DNA of 42,812 bases from Enterovibrio sp051650965 (GTDB lineage Bacteria > Pseudomonadota > Gammaproteobacteria > Enterobacterales > Vibrionaceae). The DNA lies in the NCBI GenBank assembly GCA_051650965.1, contig JBOFRL010000015.1, forward strand, positions 1-42,812, read 5' to 3'. The translations under genes were made by a program, and so were the position numbers. The notes under the pieces were generated by a model. That model did not search any database, was not told where the DNA came from, and worked only from the letters and a program-made list of their open reading frames with translations. The number at the start of each line of letters is the position of its first letter. The stretch's first letter is position 1. Below are positions 1 through 8,990 of this stretch, piece by piece.

Positions 1-115
1 GGCGACCATAGCATCTTGGCCCCACCTGTTCCCATTCCGAACACAGAAGTGAAACGAGATAGCGCCGATGGTAGTGTGGGGTTTCCCCATGTGAGAGTAG
101 GACATTGCCAGACAC
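1..115 (+). rRNA. rrf: 5S ribosomal RNA, 5' end cut by window edge
   Basis: The sequence follows bacterial 5S rRNA closely: the CCCATTCCGAACACAGAAGTG loop A/B region near 33-52 and the GTAGTGTGGGGTTTCCCCATG arm near 71-91. About five bases of the 5' strand of helix I appear to lie before base 1. The 3' strand TTGCCAGACAC ends near 115. It is the distal gene of an rRNA operon whose 16S and 23S genes are outside the window. A rho-independent terminator follows within 20 bases. Confidence 0.96.
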
Positions 116-129
116 CTAATTCAAACGAA

Positions 130-160
130 AGCCGACTCAATGAGTCGGCTTTTTGTTTTT
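130..160 (+). terminator. rrn operon terminator
   Basis: AGCCGACTCA (130-139) pairs with TGAGTCGGCT (141-150) and a T-rich tract follows. It sits directly after the 5S rRNA and would end the rRNA operon transcript. Confidence 0.93.
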
Positions 161-483
161 CATCTCGCGCCGCAGCTTTGATCTGCCTGTTTTTAACCGT
201 TTTTGTGCGCATCCAGCCTTGCGACTTGTTGATTGCGCAGTGATAATTCGCCGATGCAGCGACGTGCTTTGGTGCGATTTGCAGCATCTGGCTAGCCAGA
301 ATACTTATCTGATGCGAAATTTACTCTTCTAATTTTACTTTTTGGCGAACAGAAAATCGGCAAAGTTGTGCCGCAACACTCTGTTCTAAAAAGAGATCTT
401 CACTATCTTTGCAAATTGTTGCGGCGGAAGAAGAGACGGCTGCGCAAATAGTAAGCAATCGCAAGCGAAAACAAAAAAAATGC
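161..483. other. Intergenic stretch without a recognised gene
   Basis: Between the rrn terminator and the tRNA promoter I see no convincing coding region or RNA gene. An A-rich tract at about 467-480 lies just upstream of the tRNA promoter and could act as an UP element. Nothing else is recognised. Confidence 0.6.
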
Positions 484-520
484 TAGACGGCTCCCACGCT
501 TTGCCTTATTATACGCTCCG
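484..520 (+). promoter_or_regulatory. Candidate sigma-70 promoter of the tRNA operon
   Basis: A -35-like TAGACG (484-489) and a -10-like TATTAT (507-512) are separated by 17 bases. The following ACGCTCCG is a GC-rich discriminator, typical of stringently controlled stable-RNA promoters. An A-tract lies just upstream. The position, about 37 bases before tRNA-His, fits. The -35 match is only 4/6, so this is an inference from pattern. Confidence 0.6.
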
Positions 521-548
521 CTGTCGCATAGAGCGTGGCGAAAAATAT

Positions 549-625
549 GGTGGCTATAGCTCAGTTGGTAGAGCCCTGGATTGTGATTCCAGTTGTCGCG
601 GGTTCAAGTCCCGTTAGTCACCCCA
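549..625 (+). tRNA. hisR: tRNA-His (GTG anticodon)
   Basis: A full cloverleaf with encoded CCA. The acceptor stem GTGGCTA pairs with TAGTCAC through one G-U pair. The extra G at position -1 (549) pairs with C73, the histidine tRNA identity element. The anticodon stem is 576-580/588-592 with loop TTGTGAT and anticodon GTG at 583-585. It is nearly identical to E. coli hisR and is followed 22 bases later by tRNA-Pro. Confidence 0.97.
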
Positions 626-647
626 TCTACTCAAGCAGTAGAAATCT

Positions 648-724
<77 letters not shown>

Positions 725-733
725 ATCATAAAG

Positions 734-763
734 AAGCCTCTCAGTTGAGAGGCTTTTTGCTTT
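734..763 (+). terminator. tRNA operon terminator
   Basis: AAGCCTCTCA (734-743) pairs with TGAGAGGCTT (746-755), followed by a T-rich run, ten bases after tRNA-Pro. Confidence 0.92.
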
Positions 764-875
764 TCAGGATGCCAAGAAATGACGCGCCTGCTCTCTATTT
801 ACGCCCGTAGCGGCTCTGTGCTGCGTTTGCCGCAAGGCGTAAGCTTTCGGCCAGCGAGATAGGCTTTAAGGTCAA

Positions 876-1121
876 TTACGACAGTTTTTGCTCTAATGCC
901 GTGAGCTTCTCTTCAAGCTGCGTCAATTTTTTGCGCGTACGTAGCAACACTTCTGTTTGTATATCAAACTCTTCGCGACTTACCACGTCAAGCTTTGACA
1001 ATTGTGCTTGTAGCACTTCTTTGACTTTTTGCTCAACATCGCCGCCAAGCGTTTTGATGGAGTTTGGCAGAGTCTCTTGGATCTGCTTTACGATCTGCTC
1101 GATTTTCTTTGGGTCAAACAT
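876..1121 (-). CDS. ubiK: Ubiquinone biosynthesis accessory factor UbiK (BMFP/YqiC family)
   Basis: 81 residues. The N-terminus MFDPKKIEQIVKQIQETLP and the central VSREEFDIQTEVLLRTRKKL match the YqiC/UbiK family (membrane fusogenic BMFP domain). Residues about 50-80 form a predicted coiled coil used for trimerisation. UbiK binds UbiJ and supports the soluble ubiquinone biosynthesis complex in aerobic growth. The E. coli protein is about 96 residues, so this one lacks most of the C-terminal tail. A GGAA ribosome site precedes the ATG. It lies downstream of the efflux genes but is separated from them by a terminator, so it is probably transcribed on its own. Confidence 0.92.
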   Translation of the reverse strand: MFDPKKIEQIVKQIQETLPNSIKTLGGDVEQKVKEVLQAQLSKLDVVSREEFDIQTEVLLRTRKKLTQLEEKLTALEQKLS

Positions 1122-1147
1122 TAATCATTCCTTGTTAAATTTCATGC

Positions 1148-1180
1148 AAAAAAAAGGAGCCAGATGCTGGCCCCTTTGTA
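1148..1180 (-). terminator. Terminator of the RND efflux operon
   Basis: Read on the minus strand, AAAGGGGCCAG pairs with CTGGCTCCTTT through a CAT loop with one G-U pair, followed by a run of eight T. It starts about 14 bases after the permease stop codon. Confidence 0.9.
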
Positions 1181-1193
1181 ACTGATTTCTCAG

Positions 1194-4100
1194 TTAGTCC
1201 AATTGGCTTAGCATACCCTTATCTTCATCAAATAATGGTAGCGGCTCGTGCTTGCTTGCAAGATAGGTGTAAATTACAGGCAAAACGAACAGTGTAAACA
1301 AGGTGCCAATTGCAAGGCCAGCCACGATCACGATGCCGATACTAAAGCGCTGCGCCGCGCCTGCACCGGTTGCGTACATCAGCGGGATAAGGCCTGCAAT
1401 CATTGCAGCCGTGGTCATCAAAATAGGACGTAAACGAACTTTAGCCGCTTCCATTACGGCCCCCATTCTATCCAATTTATGATGTAGCTGCTCCTCTTTT
1501 GCAACTTCACAGATCAAAATACCGTGCTTGGTGATAAGGCCGATCAGCGTGATAAGTCCTACTTGCGAGTAGATATTCATCGACGCCGCTCCCCAAGCAA
1601 GCGCAATCAATGCGCCGCAAATCGCCAGAGGCACTGAAACCAGAATAACCAGCGGATCGCGCAGCGATTCAAACTGGATGGCCAAAACCAAGAAGATCAC
1701 CGCCATTGCCAGAGCAAAAATGCCAAAAAGCGCATTTCCTTCAGTGACATATTGACGCGCTTCGCCGAGGTAGTCGTGCTGATAGCCGCGAGGTAAATCG
1801 GTTTTGGCGATCTCCTCAAACCACTGCACCGCATCACCGACTGTTGTGCCAGGCCCTGGAACTACGCCGATAGTGGCGGAGTTGAGCTGGTTAAAGTGCG
1901 GCAGCGCGCGCGGGCTTGCGACCACGTCAACCGTGAGCAACGAGCTGAGCGGAATAGAATTGCCGTCAGCAGCGCGGACATAGTAATTGTTCATCGACTC
2001 AGGATTTAAGCGAAAACGACGCTCAACCTGCGGAATAACCTCGTACGAGCGACCGTAGATGTCAACGCGGTTAACAAAACCGTCTGCCATCATGGTGCTA
2101 AGCGTCAGGCCAATGTCTTGCATGGTGACACCGTAAGAGCCGGCTTTGTCTTTGTCGATGCTGATTTTCATCGTCGCAGAGTCAAAGTTTAGGTCTAGAT
2201 CCGAGTGCACAAAGCGTGAGTTTGTCTTCACCTTAACTAAAATGTCGGCCGCCACTTGGGCAAGCGTTTCAAAGTTGTTAGGCGTTGTAATGACAAATTG
2301 CACCGGAAGGCCCGAACCTGCGCCTGGCAGCTCAGGTAGCTGGAAGGTGGTGACCGCCATTTGTGGAATGTCTTTCACCGCCGTGCTAGCCCGTTTTACA
2401 ATTTCGGCTTGGCTTGCGGTGCGATCGGCCCACGGAACTAAAGAGGCGATACCAAATGCTTGGTTTGCTTTCGGTATTCCCGAAAAGACCTGCGAAAATG
2501 CCACTTCAGGCTGCGCCGCCAAGTACTGGTTCACTTGCGCCATGGTTTTTTCAATGTAATCCAAGTTCGCGGTTGATGGCGCTGAGCCCACAACCATGAA
2601 CACGCCTTTATCTTCAGCAGGGGCGAGTTCGCTTGGAATAAATTTGAATAAAAGTGGCAGTGAAAGCATAACCAACACCGCAAACACGATCACCACAGGA
2701 CGCACGCGCATCACGTAGGTCAACATGCGCATGTAGCTGTTGGTCATGCCGTCTAAGAAGTGGTGAACTTTTTGCTCAAATTTGTTTGGTGTTTCATTGG
2801 CCTTCAACATCTTAGCGCACATCATCGGCGATAAGGTTAATGCAATCACACCCGAAACAAATACCGAGCCTGCCAGCGTCAGTGCAAACTCTTTAAACAG
2901 CGAGCCGGTCACGCCGCCCATCAATGCGATCGGCGCGTACACCGCCGCAAGCGTTAAGGTCATGGAAATTACAGGCACCGCAATTTCACGCGTACCGATG
3001 ATGGCCGCCCTAAACGGAGGCTCGCCCATTTTGATGTGACGGTCGATGTTTTCAAGCACAACGATCGCGTCATCGACCACAAGACCAATCGCAAGTACCA
3101 TCGCGAGCAGCGTCATCAGGTTGATGGAAAAGCCAAACAGCTCCATCATCATCGCCACACCGATCAGCGATAGCGGAATGGTAACGATAGGGATGAGTAC
3201 CGCGCGAAATGAGCCTAAAAACAGCGTGATAACCACCAGTACGATAAGACCCGCTTCAGCGATGGTTTTGATAACCTCGTTGATTGACGCGTTGATGGCC
3301 ACAGTTGAGTCGTACAACACGTTCATTTCAATCGTGCTTGGCATGTTGCGCTTAAGATCTGGCACAAGCTTTAGCACGTCGCGCGCAATGTCGATGGGGT
3401 TAGCAGACGGCGCCGCGTTAATTGCGACAACCACCGCTTCTGCGCCATTAGCGGACGCACGGTAAAGGTCGTGGCTTTTTTCTAGCGAAACCGACGCAAT
3501 GTCGCCAAGGCGGATAACTTGTCCGTTTTGTGACGCCACCACAAGGCGCTTAAGCTCTTCAGGATCAGAAACTTGCGTATCTGCGCTGCCGTTGAAGAGG
3601 TTAAATTCACCAATCGCTTGGCCGGTCGCCGACTGATAGTTGTTGGCATTGAGCACTTGCATCACATCGGTGGCGCTAAGCTTAAATGCCGCCATTTTGG
3701 CAGGATCTAGCCAAACACGCAGCGCGTATTTGATGCCGCCGAAAACGTCAATTTTTGAAACGCCATTGACCGTAAAAAGCTGCGGCTTGATCACGCGCTC
3801 GATGTAGTCACTGATCTGGCTTGAACTGAGAGAATCTGAGTTAAAACCGATATACATCACAGCGGTAGAGGCGTCAGCCGAAGCGCTTACTGTCGGGTCT
3901 TGCGCGTCACTTGGCAGCTCTGCGCGTACCGAGTTAACTTTAGACAAAATGTCCGCTAGCGCCGCGTTAGGGTCGGTGTTGAGCTTCATGTTTACGGTGA
4001 TGCTCGACTGGCCTAAAATCGACTCCGACGTCATAAAGTCGATATTATCGGCTTGCGCGACCGCTTGCTCGATAGGGGTTGTGATAAACCCTTGGATAAG

Positions 4101-4271
4101 ATCCGCGCTTGCGCCGTAGTAACCTGTTGTAATTGTTACAACTGTGCTAGTGACTTTGGGATATTCGCGGATCGACATGTTGAACAGCGATTGCAGGCCG
4201 ATCAGCGCTATCAAAAAGCTGATCGAAACCGCAAGCACCGGTCTTCGAATAAAAATATCAGTGAACTTCAT
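1194..4271 (-). CDS. RND multidrug efflux permease (HAE1/AcrB-like)
   Basis: 1025 residues, the usual length for inner-membrane RND pumps, with 12 expected membrane segments and two large periplasmic loops. The N-terminus MKFTDIFIRRPVLAVSISF is typical. The proton-relay pair D400-D401 sits in AIGLVVDDAIVVLEN, and the partner lysine K915 in GLITKHGIL. Sequence style is closest to the MexI/VexD-like branch rather than AcrB itself, so no symbol is given. It would export drugs or other toxic compounds by proton antiport together with the adaptor encoded 9 bases upstream and an outer-membrane channel encoded elsewhere, probably TolC. Confidence 0.93.
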   Translation of the reverse strand: MKFTDIFIRRPVLAVSISFLIALIGLQSLFNMSIREYPKVTSTVVTITTGYYGASADLIQGFITTPIEQAVAQADNIDFMTSESILGQSSITVNMKLNTDPNAALADILSKVNSVRAELPSDAQDPTVSASADASTAVMYIGFNSDSLSSSQISDYIERVIKPQLFTVNGVSKIDVFGGIKYALRVWLDPAKMAAFKLSATDVMQVLNANNYQSATGQAIGEFNLFNGSADTQVSDPEELKRLVVASQNGQVIRLGDIASVSLEKSHDLYRASANGAEAVVVAINAAPSANPIDIARDVLKLVPDLKRNMPSTIEMNVLYDSTVAINASINEVIKTIAEAGLIVLVVITLFLGSFRAVLIPIVTIPLSLIGVAMMMELFGFSINLMTLLAMVLAIGLVVDDAIVVLENIDRHIKMGEPPFRAAIIGTREIAVPVISMTLTLAAVYAPIALMGGVTGSLFKEFALTLAGSVFVSGVIALTLSPMMCAKMLKANETPNKFEQKVHHFLDGMTNSYMRMLTYVMRVRPVVIVFAVLVMLSLPLLFKFIPSELAPAEDKGVFMVVGSAPSTANLDYIEKTMAQVNQYLAAQPEVAFSQVFSGIPKANQAFGIASLVPWADRTASQAEIVKRASTAVKDIPQMAVTTFQLPELPGAGSGLPVQFVITTPNNFETLAQVAADILVKVKTNSRFVHSDLDLNFDSATMKISIDKDKAGSYGVTMQDIGLTLSTMMADGFVNRVDIYGRSYEVIPQVERRFRLNPESMNNYYVRAADGNSIPLSSLLTVDVVASPRALPHFNQLNSATIGVVPGPGTTVGDAVQWFEEIAKTDLPRGYQHDYLGEARQYVTEGNALFGIFALAMAVIFLVLAIQFESLRDPLVILVSVPLAICGALIALAWGAASMNIYSQVGLITLIGLITKHGILICEVAKEEQLHHKLDRMGAVMEAAKVRLRPILMTTAAMIAGLIPLMYATGAGAAQRFSIGIVIVAGLAIGTLFTLFVLPVIYTYLASKHEPLPLFDEDKGMLSQLD

Positions 4272-4280
4272 AACGCCTCA

Positions 4281-5387
4281 TTACAATTTTGGTAATTGAG
4301 CTGGAGGAGTAAGCGCATTGTTTTCAACTACGCGAACTTTCGAGCCGTTGCTAAGACGAATTTGCCCAGATGTGACAATAACGTCACCGACTTTTAAGCC
4401 CTCGATGATGTGCGCGTCGCCGCCTTTACGCTCGCCGACTTTGATCACTTGCTGATAAGCGCGCATCACGCCGTCTTCTTCACGCAAAACGAAGACATTT
4501 TCGCCGTACAGTGCAAAGTTGATGGCAGTTTGATTGATGATGATCTGATCTTTTTGGACTGGCAGAATGATGTTAGCGCGTGCAAACATACCAGAGCGCA
4601 GCATGCCGTCGTTGTTCGGGATGTCGGCTTGGACTTGGATCAGGCCGCTTTGAAAGCTTACCGCAGGCTCAATCGCGCTGATGTTTCCAGAAAATGGTGT
4701 ATCAGGGAATGCATCTACAGAAATATCAATAGGTTGCCCAATTCTGATCTTGCTGATGTCTGTTTGCGGCACAGTGAAACGAAGGCGCATTACCGACGTG
4801 TCATCGAGACGCACAATTTCCATGCCAGGTTGCAGGTATTGGCCTAAGAAAACGTTACGCAGACCCACTACGCCAGCAAAGGGGGCAGTGATGGTGCGAC
4901 GCTCAATGGCGGCGGTTAAACTCTCAATATCGGCACGCAGCGAGTTGTAGCTTGCTTGCGCGTCGTCAAAAGCCTCTTTTGATACCGAGCCATTTTTGTA
5001 CAGCCCTTGATGCCGCTTAAATCTGGCTTCTGCGGCAGGCAGACGCGCCATCGCGCTTCTTAAGTTGGCCTCTTCCACTTTAGAATCCAGTTTTACGAGC
5101 AATTTTCCTTGCTTGACAACTTGACCTGAACTAAAGCCGAGCTCTTTGACGACACCGCTGACCTCAGCCGCCAAAATTACGCCCTGATTGGGCTCAATAA
5201 AACCAATCGCTTGGATGGTCGAAGTCCAGTCACTCGGCGTAACCTGCGCGCTTGTAACCGGATATTCAGGCTCAGGCATGTTTGCCAAGAAATTAGCAAT
5301 CATCTTTTGTTTGAACATGTTAAAACCAATCACGCTGCCAAGTAGCAGCACTGCGATAATTAACATGACCACAAACGATTTCTTCAT
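4281..5387 (-). CDS. RND efflux periplasmic adaptor (membrane fusion protein)
   Basis: 368 residues. An N-terminal membrane anchor (about 5-24) has no lipobox cysteine. Next come a lipoyl half-motif (VSGVVKELGFSSGQVVKQG), a short alpha-helical hairpin (about 105-160), the second lipoyl half (ITAPFAGVVGLRNV) and beta-barrel and membrane-proximal domains ending in a KVGDVIVTSGQ motif. It bridges the permease and the outer-membrane channel. GGAG lies 8 bases before the ATG. It is the first gene of a two-gene operon and diverges from rep. No regulator lies beside it. Confidence 0.92.
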   Translation of the reverse strand: MKKSFVVMLIIAVLLLGSVIGFNMFKQKMIANFLANMPEPEYPVTSAQVTPSDWTSTIQAIGFIEPNQGVILAAEVSGVVKELGFSSGQVVKQGKLLVKLDSKVEEANLRSAMARLPAAEARFKRHQGLYKNGSVSKEAFDDAQASYNSLRADIESLTAAIERRTITAPFAGVVGLRNVFLGQYLQPGMEIVRLDDTSVMRLRFTVPQTDISKIRIGQPIDISVDAFPDTPFSGNISAIEPAVSFQSGLIQVQADIPNNDGMLRSGMFARANIILPVQKDQIIINQTAINFALYGENVFVLREEDGVMRAYQQVIKVGERKGGDAHIIEGLKVGDVIVTSGQIRLSNGSKVRVVENNALTPPAQLPKL

Positions 5388-5551
5388 TGCGTTTGCTCCA
5401 TTATCATATTAGGGAAAAAGAGTTGCGCCGCCTGCCAAAATTGCAGCGGACACAGGCCTGCAAAGTATCTACAGGCGTAATATGGACTATATCACTATTC
5501 AACTTTTGAATTCTAACTAACAGCATTAGCCGATTGTCTCGAGGACATCTT

Positions 5552-7564
5552 GTGAAACTTAATTTAGCCCAAACTGACGCAGTTAATCATGTTTCTGGAC
5601 CTTGCCTTGTTTTGGCCGGCGCAGGATCTGGCAAAACTCGAGTGATCACTCATAAAATTGCTTACCTTATTCAAAGTTGCGGGTATCAGGCTCGGCACAT
5701 AGCGGCGGTGACTTTTACCAATAAAGCTGCGCGGGAGATGAAGGAGCGCGTAGCACAAACCTTGTCGCGGCCACAAACTCGCGGACTTATCGTATCTACA
5801 TTTCACTCATTAGGCCTAGATATTATTCGGCGTGAATATAAAAGCTTAGACTTAAAAGCAAATTTTTCACTTTTTGATGATCAAGATCAGCTCGCACTTT
5901 TAAAAGCGCTCACCGAAAAGACGCTCGATAACGACAAAGAGTTGCTAGCACAACTTACCAGCAGCATCTCGAAATGGAAGAATAATCTGCTGCTTCCTGA
6001 GCAAGCTATAGCAAAAGCAAGCGGTGAGCGGGAAGTGCTGTTTGCGAAATTTTACGCGCAATATCAACAGCAAATGCGCGCTTACAATGCGCTTGATTTT
6101 GACGATCTGATTTTTTTGCCGGTGCTGCTTTTTTCCCGCAATCAAGAGGTGCTAACGCGCTGGCAGAGCAAAATTCGCTACCTGCTGGTGGACGAATATC
6201 AAGATACAAATACATCACAATATCAGCTGGTTAAGCAAATTGTTGGCGAGCGGGCACGCTTTACCGTTGTGGGCGATGACGATCAGTCGATTTACAGCTG
6301 GCGTGGCGCGCAGGCGAAAAATTTGGCGCAGTTAGGGCACGATTTTCCGGCGCTTACCGTGATAAAACTTGAGCAAAATTACCGCTCTAGCCAGCGTATT
6401 TTGCATGCGGCTAATATTTTGATCGCCAACAACCCGCATCTATTTGAAAAAAAGCTTTTTTCGCAGCTGGCCTACGGTGAGCCTTTAAAGCTGCTCAAAG
6501 CGAAAGATGAGGAGCACGAGGCGCAGCGCGTGGTCGGCGAAATTATCGCCCACCGTTTTGTCAATCGCACCCGTCACAGCGATTATGCGGTGCTTTATCG
6601 CGGCAATCATCAGTCGCGCTTGATTGAAAAGGCGCTGCTGCAAAACCGCATTCCTTATCGCATCTCGGGCGGCACGTCTTTTTTTTCGCGCGCAGAAATC
6701 AAAGACATGCTCGCGTATCTGCGACTTTTGAATAATCAAGATGACGACGCCGCCTTTTTGCGCATTGTGAATACGCCAAAGCGTGAAATTGGCCCGACGA
6801 CGCTCGAAAAGCTTGGAACTTACGCCAACATGCGGCAAAAGAGCCTATTTGCCGCCAGTTTGGAGCTAGGATTTGCGCAGCACATTTCCAGTAAGCGGCT
6901 GCAAACTTTACAGCGCTTTACCTCTTGGATTTTGGGCTTGTGCGAGCGCATTGAGCGCGGCGAGGCTGTTGACGCGCTGCGGGCGCTGGTGCGTGAGTCG
7001 GGCTATGAGCAGTGGCTGTTTGAAACGTCGCCGAGCACAAAGGCTGCGGAAATGCGGCTCAAGAACGTCTCTGAGCTGTACAGCTGGATCATCAAAGATT
7101 TGAATGGCGATGAACAAAATGAGCCGCGCACTTTAAAAGAGATCATCCAGCGGCTCACTTTGCGCGATGCGATGGAGCGCGGCGAGCAAGAGAGCGAGGC
7201 GGATCAGGTGCAGCTGATGACGTTGCATGCGTCAAAAGGCCTTGAATTTTCTTATGTTTATTTAATTGGCATGGAAGAGGGGATTTTGCCGCATCAAAGC
7301 AGCATCGACGAGGACAACATTGAGGAGGAGCGCCGCCTCACGTACGTTGGGATCACGCGTGCGCAGCGAGAGCTTACTTTCACCTACTGCCAGCAGCGGC
7401 GCCAGTACGGCGAACTTATCACGCCCACACCAAGCCGTTTTTTAGACGAGCTGCCGCAAGATGATCTGTTGCGCGAAGAGGACAAGGCGCCGCCAACGCC
7501 AGAGCAGCGCATTGAGCGCAGTCAGCAAGCATTAGCCAACTTACGCGCGATGCTAAAGCCGTAA
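5552..7564 (+). CDS. rep: ATP-dependent DNA helicase Rep (superfamily 1A)
   Basis: 670 residues from a GTG start at 5552, chosen because GAGGA lies six bases upstream and the protein then begins VKLNLAQTDAV as E. coli Rep begins (673 aa). Walker A AGAGSGKT is at 22-29. Motifs TFTNKAAREMKERV, LLVDEYQDTNTSQY, VVGDDDQSIYSWRGA, QNYRSS and QLMTLHASKGLEF follow in the UvrD/Rep order. It is a 3'-5' helicase that removes proteins ahead of replication forks and works with the replisome and PriA. Upstream is the divergent efflux operon; downstream is a shared terminator facing oxyR. Confidence 0.97.
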   Translation: MKLNLAQTDAVNHVSGPCLVLAGAGSGKTRVITHKIAYLIQSCGYQARHIAAVTFTNKAAREMKERVAQTLSRPQTRGLIVSTFHSLGLDIIRREYKSLDLKANFSLFDDQDQLALLKALTEKTLDNDKELLAQLTSSISKWKNNLLLPEQAIAKASGEREVLFAKFYAQYQQQMRAYNALDFDDLIFLPVLLFSRNQEVLTRWQSKIRYLLVDEYQDTNTSQYQLVKQIVGERARFTVVGDDDQSIYSWRGAQAKNLAQLGHDFPALTVIKLEQNYRSSQRILHAANILIANNPHLFEKKLFSQLAYGEPLKLLKAKDEEHEAQRVVGEIIAHRFVNRTRHSDYAVLYRGNHQSRLIEKALLQNRIPYRISGGTSFFSRAEIKDMLAYLRLLNNQDDDAAFLRIVNTPKREIGPTTLEKLGTYANMRQKSLFAASLELGFAQHISSKRLQTLQRFTSWILGLCERIERGEAVDALRALVRESGYEQWLFETSPSTKAAEMRLKNVSELYSWIIKDLNGDEQNEPRTLKEIIQRLTLRDAMERGEQESEADQVQLMTLHASKGLEFSYVYLIGMEEGILPHQSSIDEDNIEEERRLTYVGITRAQRELTFTYCQQRRQYGELITPTPSRFLDELPQDDLLREEDKAPPTPEQRIERSQQALANLRAMLKP

Positions 7565-7589
7565 ATCATTCACCGTTTTTGCAAAAACA

Positions 7590-7640
7590 AAACGCCGCTT
7601 GTGAGGAAGGAAAACTTCCTTGTGCGGCAATTTTTGTTGC
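7590..7640. terminator. Bidirectional terminator between rep and oxyR
   Basis: GCCGC (594-598 of this kilobase) pairs with GCGGC (624-628), and inside it GGAAG pairs with CTTCC. T-rich tracts follow on both strands (AATTTTTG on plus, GTTTTGTTTTTG on minus). The genes converge here. Confidence 0.8.
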
Positions 7641-7657
7641 TAAAAAAATTGAAGGCG

Positions 7658-8578
7658 TTACGACTGATCGGCCGCGCTATTTTCTTCACAAATCGGCGTC
7701 ATCAGCTCGCCAATTGACTGCGCCAGTTTTTTGTAGCGCTTACGCAGCGGTGAGCCAGGGCGATAGCCCAAGGTTATCAGGCGCGTCGCTTCTGGCGGCG
7801 CAGTGGGGATGTAGACCACGCCATCGCGGTTGCGACATTTAGGCACCGCGAGTTTGGGAAACAGCGTTAGCCCGACATTGGCTGAAATCATGCTGCGGAT
7901 CGTTTCAAGGCTGGTGGCGCGAAAGCGTTTGTCCTCAGACGCGCCAGCGGTGAAGCAGACGCCTAAAGCTTGCTCGCGCAGACAGTGACCGTCGGCAAGC
8001 ATAAGCAAGGACTCGCCCTTCAAATCACTCATTTTAAGCTGCGTTTTTTTCGCCCAGCGATGCGTTTCTGGCAAAGCTATCAGCAGCGGCTCGTTGTAGA
8101 GCGGAATTTCGCGCAGGTGGCTGGTTTCGCGCACCGCCGCCCAAATCACGCAGTCGAGTTTGCCTTCTTCAAGCTGCTGCACCAGCTGGCTGGTTTGCGC
8201 TTCAAAAACGGTCACCGCTAAATCGGGATATTTTTCTTTTAACAGCGGGATCACGTGCGGAAGCAGGTAGGGGCCGATAGTTGGGATCACGCCGATATTG
8301 AGCTGACCTGCCATCACTTCCCCCTGCTGGTTGGCGATCTCTTGCAACAGCTTGATCTCCAGCAGCACTTTTTGTGCTTGGCGTACTATTTGCATTCCTG
8401 CATCAGTGAAGAAAAGTTTGCGGCTAGAGCGTTCGAGCAGCAAGACACCAAGTTCATTTTCTAATTTGCGGATTTGCCCGCTTAACGTCGGTTGACTGAC
8501 AAAGCAAGCTTCTGCCGCTTTACGAAAATGCTGGTGCTCGGAAAGAGCGACTAAGTATTCAAGATCGCGTATATTCAT
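7658..8578 (-). CDS. oxyR: Hydrogen peroxide-responsive LysR regulator OxyR
   Basis: 306 residues starting at the ATG that gives MNIRDLEYLVALSEH, as in E. coli OxyR; a longer reading frame upstream has no support. The winged HTH is at about 1-60 with SQPTLSGQIRKLE. Both redox cysteines are present at the canonical positions, C199 and C208, in DGHCLREQALGVC. Peroxide forms the C199-C208 disulfide, which turns on catalase, peroxidase and thiol-repair genes. There is no strong ribosome site before the ATG. The gene diverges from a small CxxC membrane protein and the two share a 119-base control region. Confidence 0.96.
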   Translation of the reverse strand: MNIRDLEYLVALSEHQHFRKAAEACFVSQPTLSGQIRKLENELGVLLLERSSRKLFFTDAGMQIVRQAQKVLLEIKLLQEIANQQGEVMAGQLNIGVIPTIGPYLLPHVIPLLKEKYPDLAVTVFEAQTSQLVQQLEEGKLDCVIWAAVRETSHLREIPLYNEPLLIALPETHRWAKKTQLKMSDLKGESLLMLADGHCLREQALGVCFTAGASEDKRFRATSLETIRSMISANVGLTLFPKLAVPKCRNRDGVVYIPTAPPEATRLITLGYRPGSPLRKRYKKLAQSIGELMTPICEENSAADQS

Positions 8579-8660
8579 AAAAACATCGTTTGCAACTGGC
8601 CATGGCAAAACTATACCTTTTTTAGCGGTTGCTTGCATGCTTGCAACTTGTTGAGATGGA

Positions 8661-8675
8661 CGATTTATGTTATCG
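8661..8675. promoter_or_regulatory. Weak candidate OxyR/LysR half-site pair
   Basis: CGAT, seven bases, ATCG: an inverted repeat with the 4-7-4 spacing of an OxyR ATAG-N7-CTAT element, though the bases differ from the consensus. It lies between oxyR and the divergent gene at 8698. This is a guess from spacing only. Confidence 0.2.
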
Positions 8676-8697
8676 CTTGGATGGATTTAAAAAAATA

Positions 8698-8943
8698 ATG
8701 AGCTGCCAACCGTGTGATTTAGTAAAAAGCAGTGTCAAAGAAAAGCTTGGGCGCTGCAAGCGCTGTTTATGGCAGCTTGCGAGCCTTCAGTTGATCTTGT
8801 GGCTAATGTGGTTTGCAAAGTTTGATGAGGCGCCGCGCAGCATAGAAGCAATTATTATCTATTTTGCTTTAGCGGCAAGCGCGCTGTTACTTTTGCTGCA
8901 CATGCTCGCCTTTATTTGGCGCCGCTGGATAAAAGTTGAGTAA
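8698..8943 (+). CDS. DUF3624 family small membrane protein with two CxxC motifs
   Basis: 81 residues from the ATG at 8698, which gives the family-like start MSCQPCDL; an upstream ATG at 8656 is also possible. C3/C6 and C20/C23 (KLGRCKRCLWQL) form two CxxC pairs, likely a small zinc ribbon, followed by two membrane helices at about 25-40 and 51-73. This matches DUF3624 proteins of Vibrio and relatives, whose function is unknown. It diverges from oxyR, so peroxide control is possible but not shown. Confidence 0.75.
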   Translation: MSCQPCDLVKSSVKEKLGRCKRCLWQLASLQLILWLMWFAKFDEAPRSIEAIIIYFALAASALLLLLHMLAFIWRRWIKVE

Positions 8944-8962
8944 AATTAGCCGCAGGTGTTGG

Positions 8963-8990
8963 CCTTTTGTGCACACAGTGTGCAAAAGGT
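8963..8990. repeat. Inverted repeat after the DUF3624 gene
   Basis: CCTTTT-GT-GCACA pairs with TGTGC-AAAAGG around a CAG loop, with a two-base bulge. No T-tract follows, so it is either a weak terminator, an mRNA-stabilising hairpin or a binding site ahead of ppc. Confidence 0.5.

Noticed and set aside
16..243. Open frame across the 5S rRNA and terminator
   Set aside because: It reads through a clear rRNA gene and a terminator; not protein coding.
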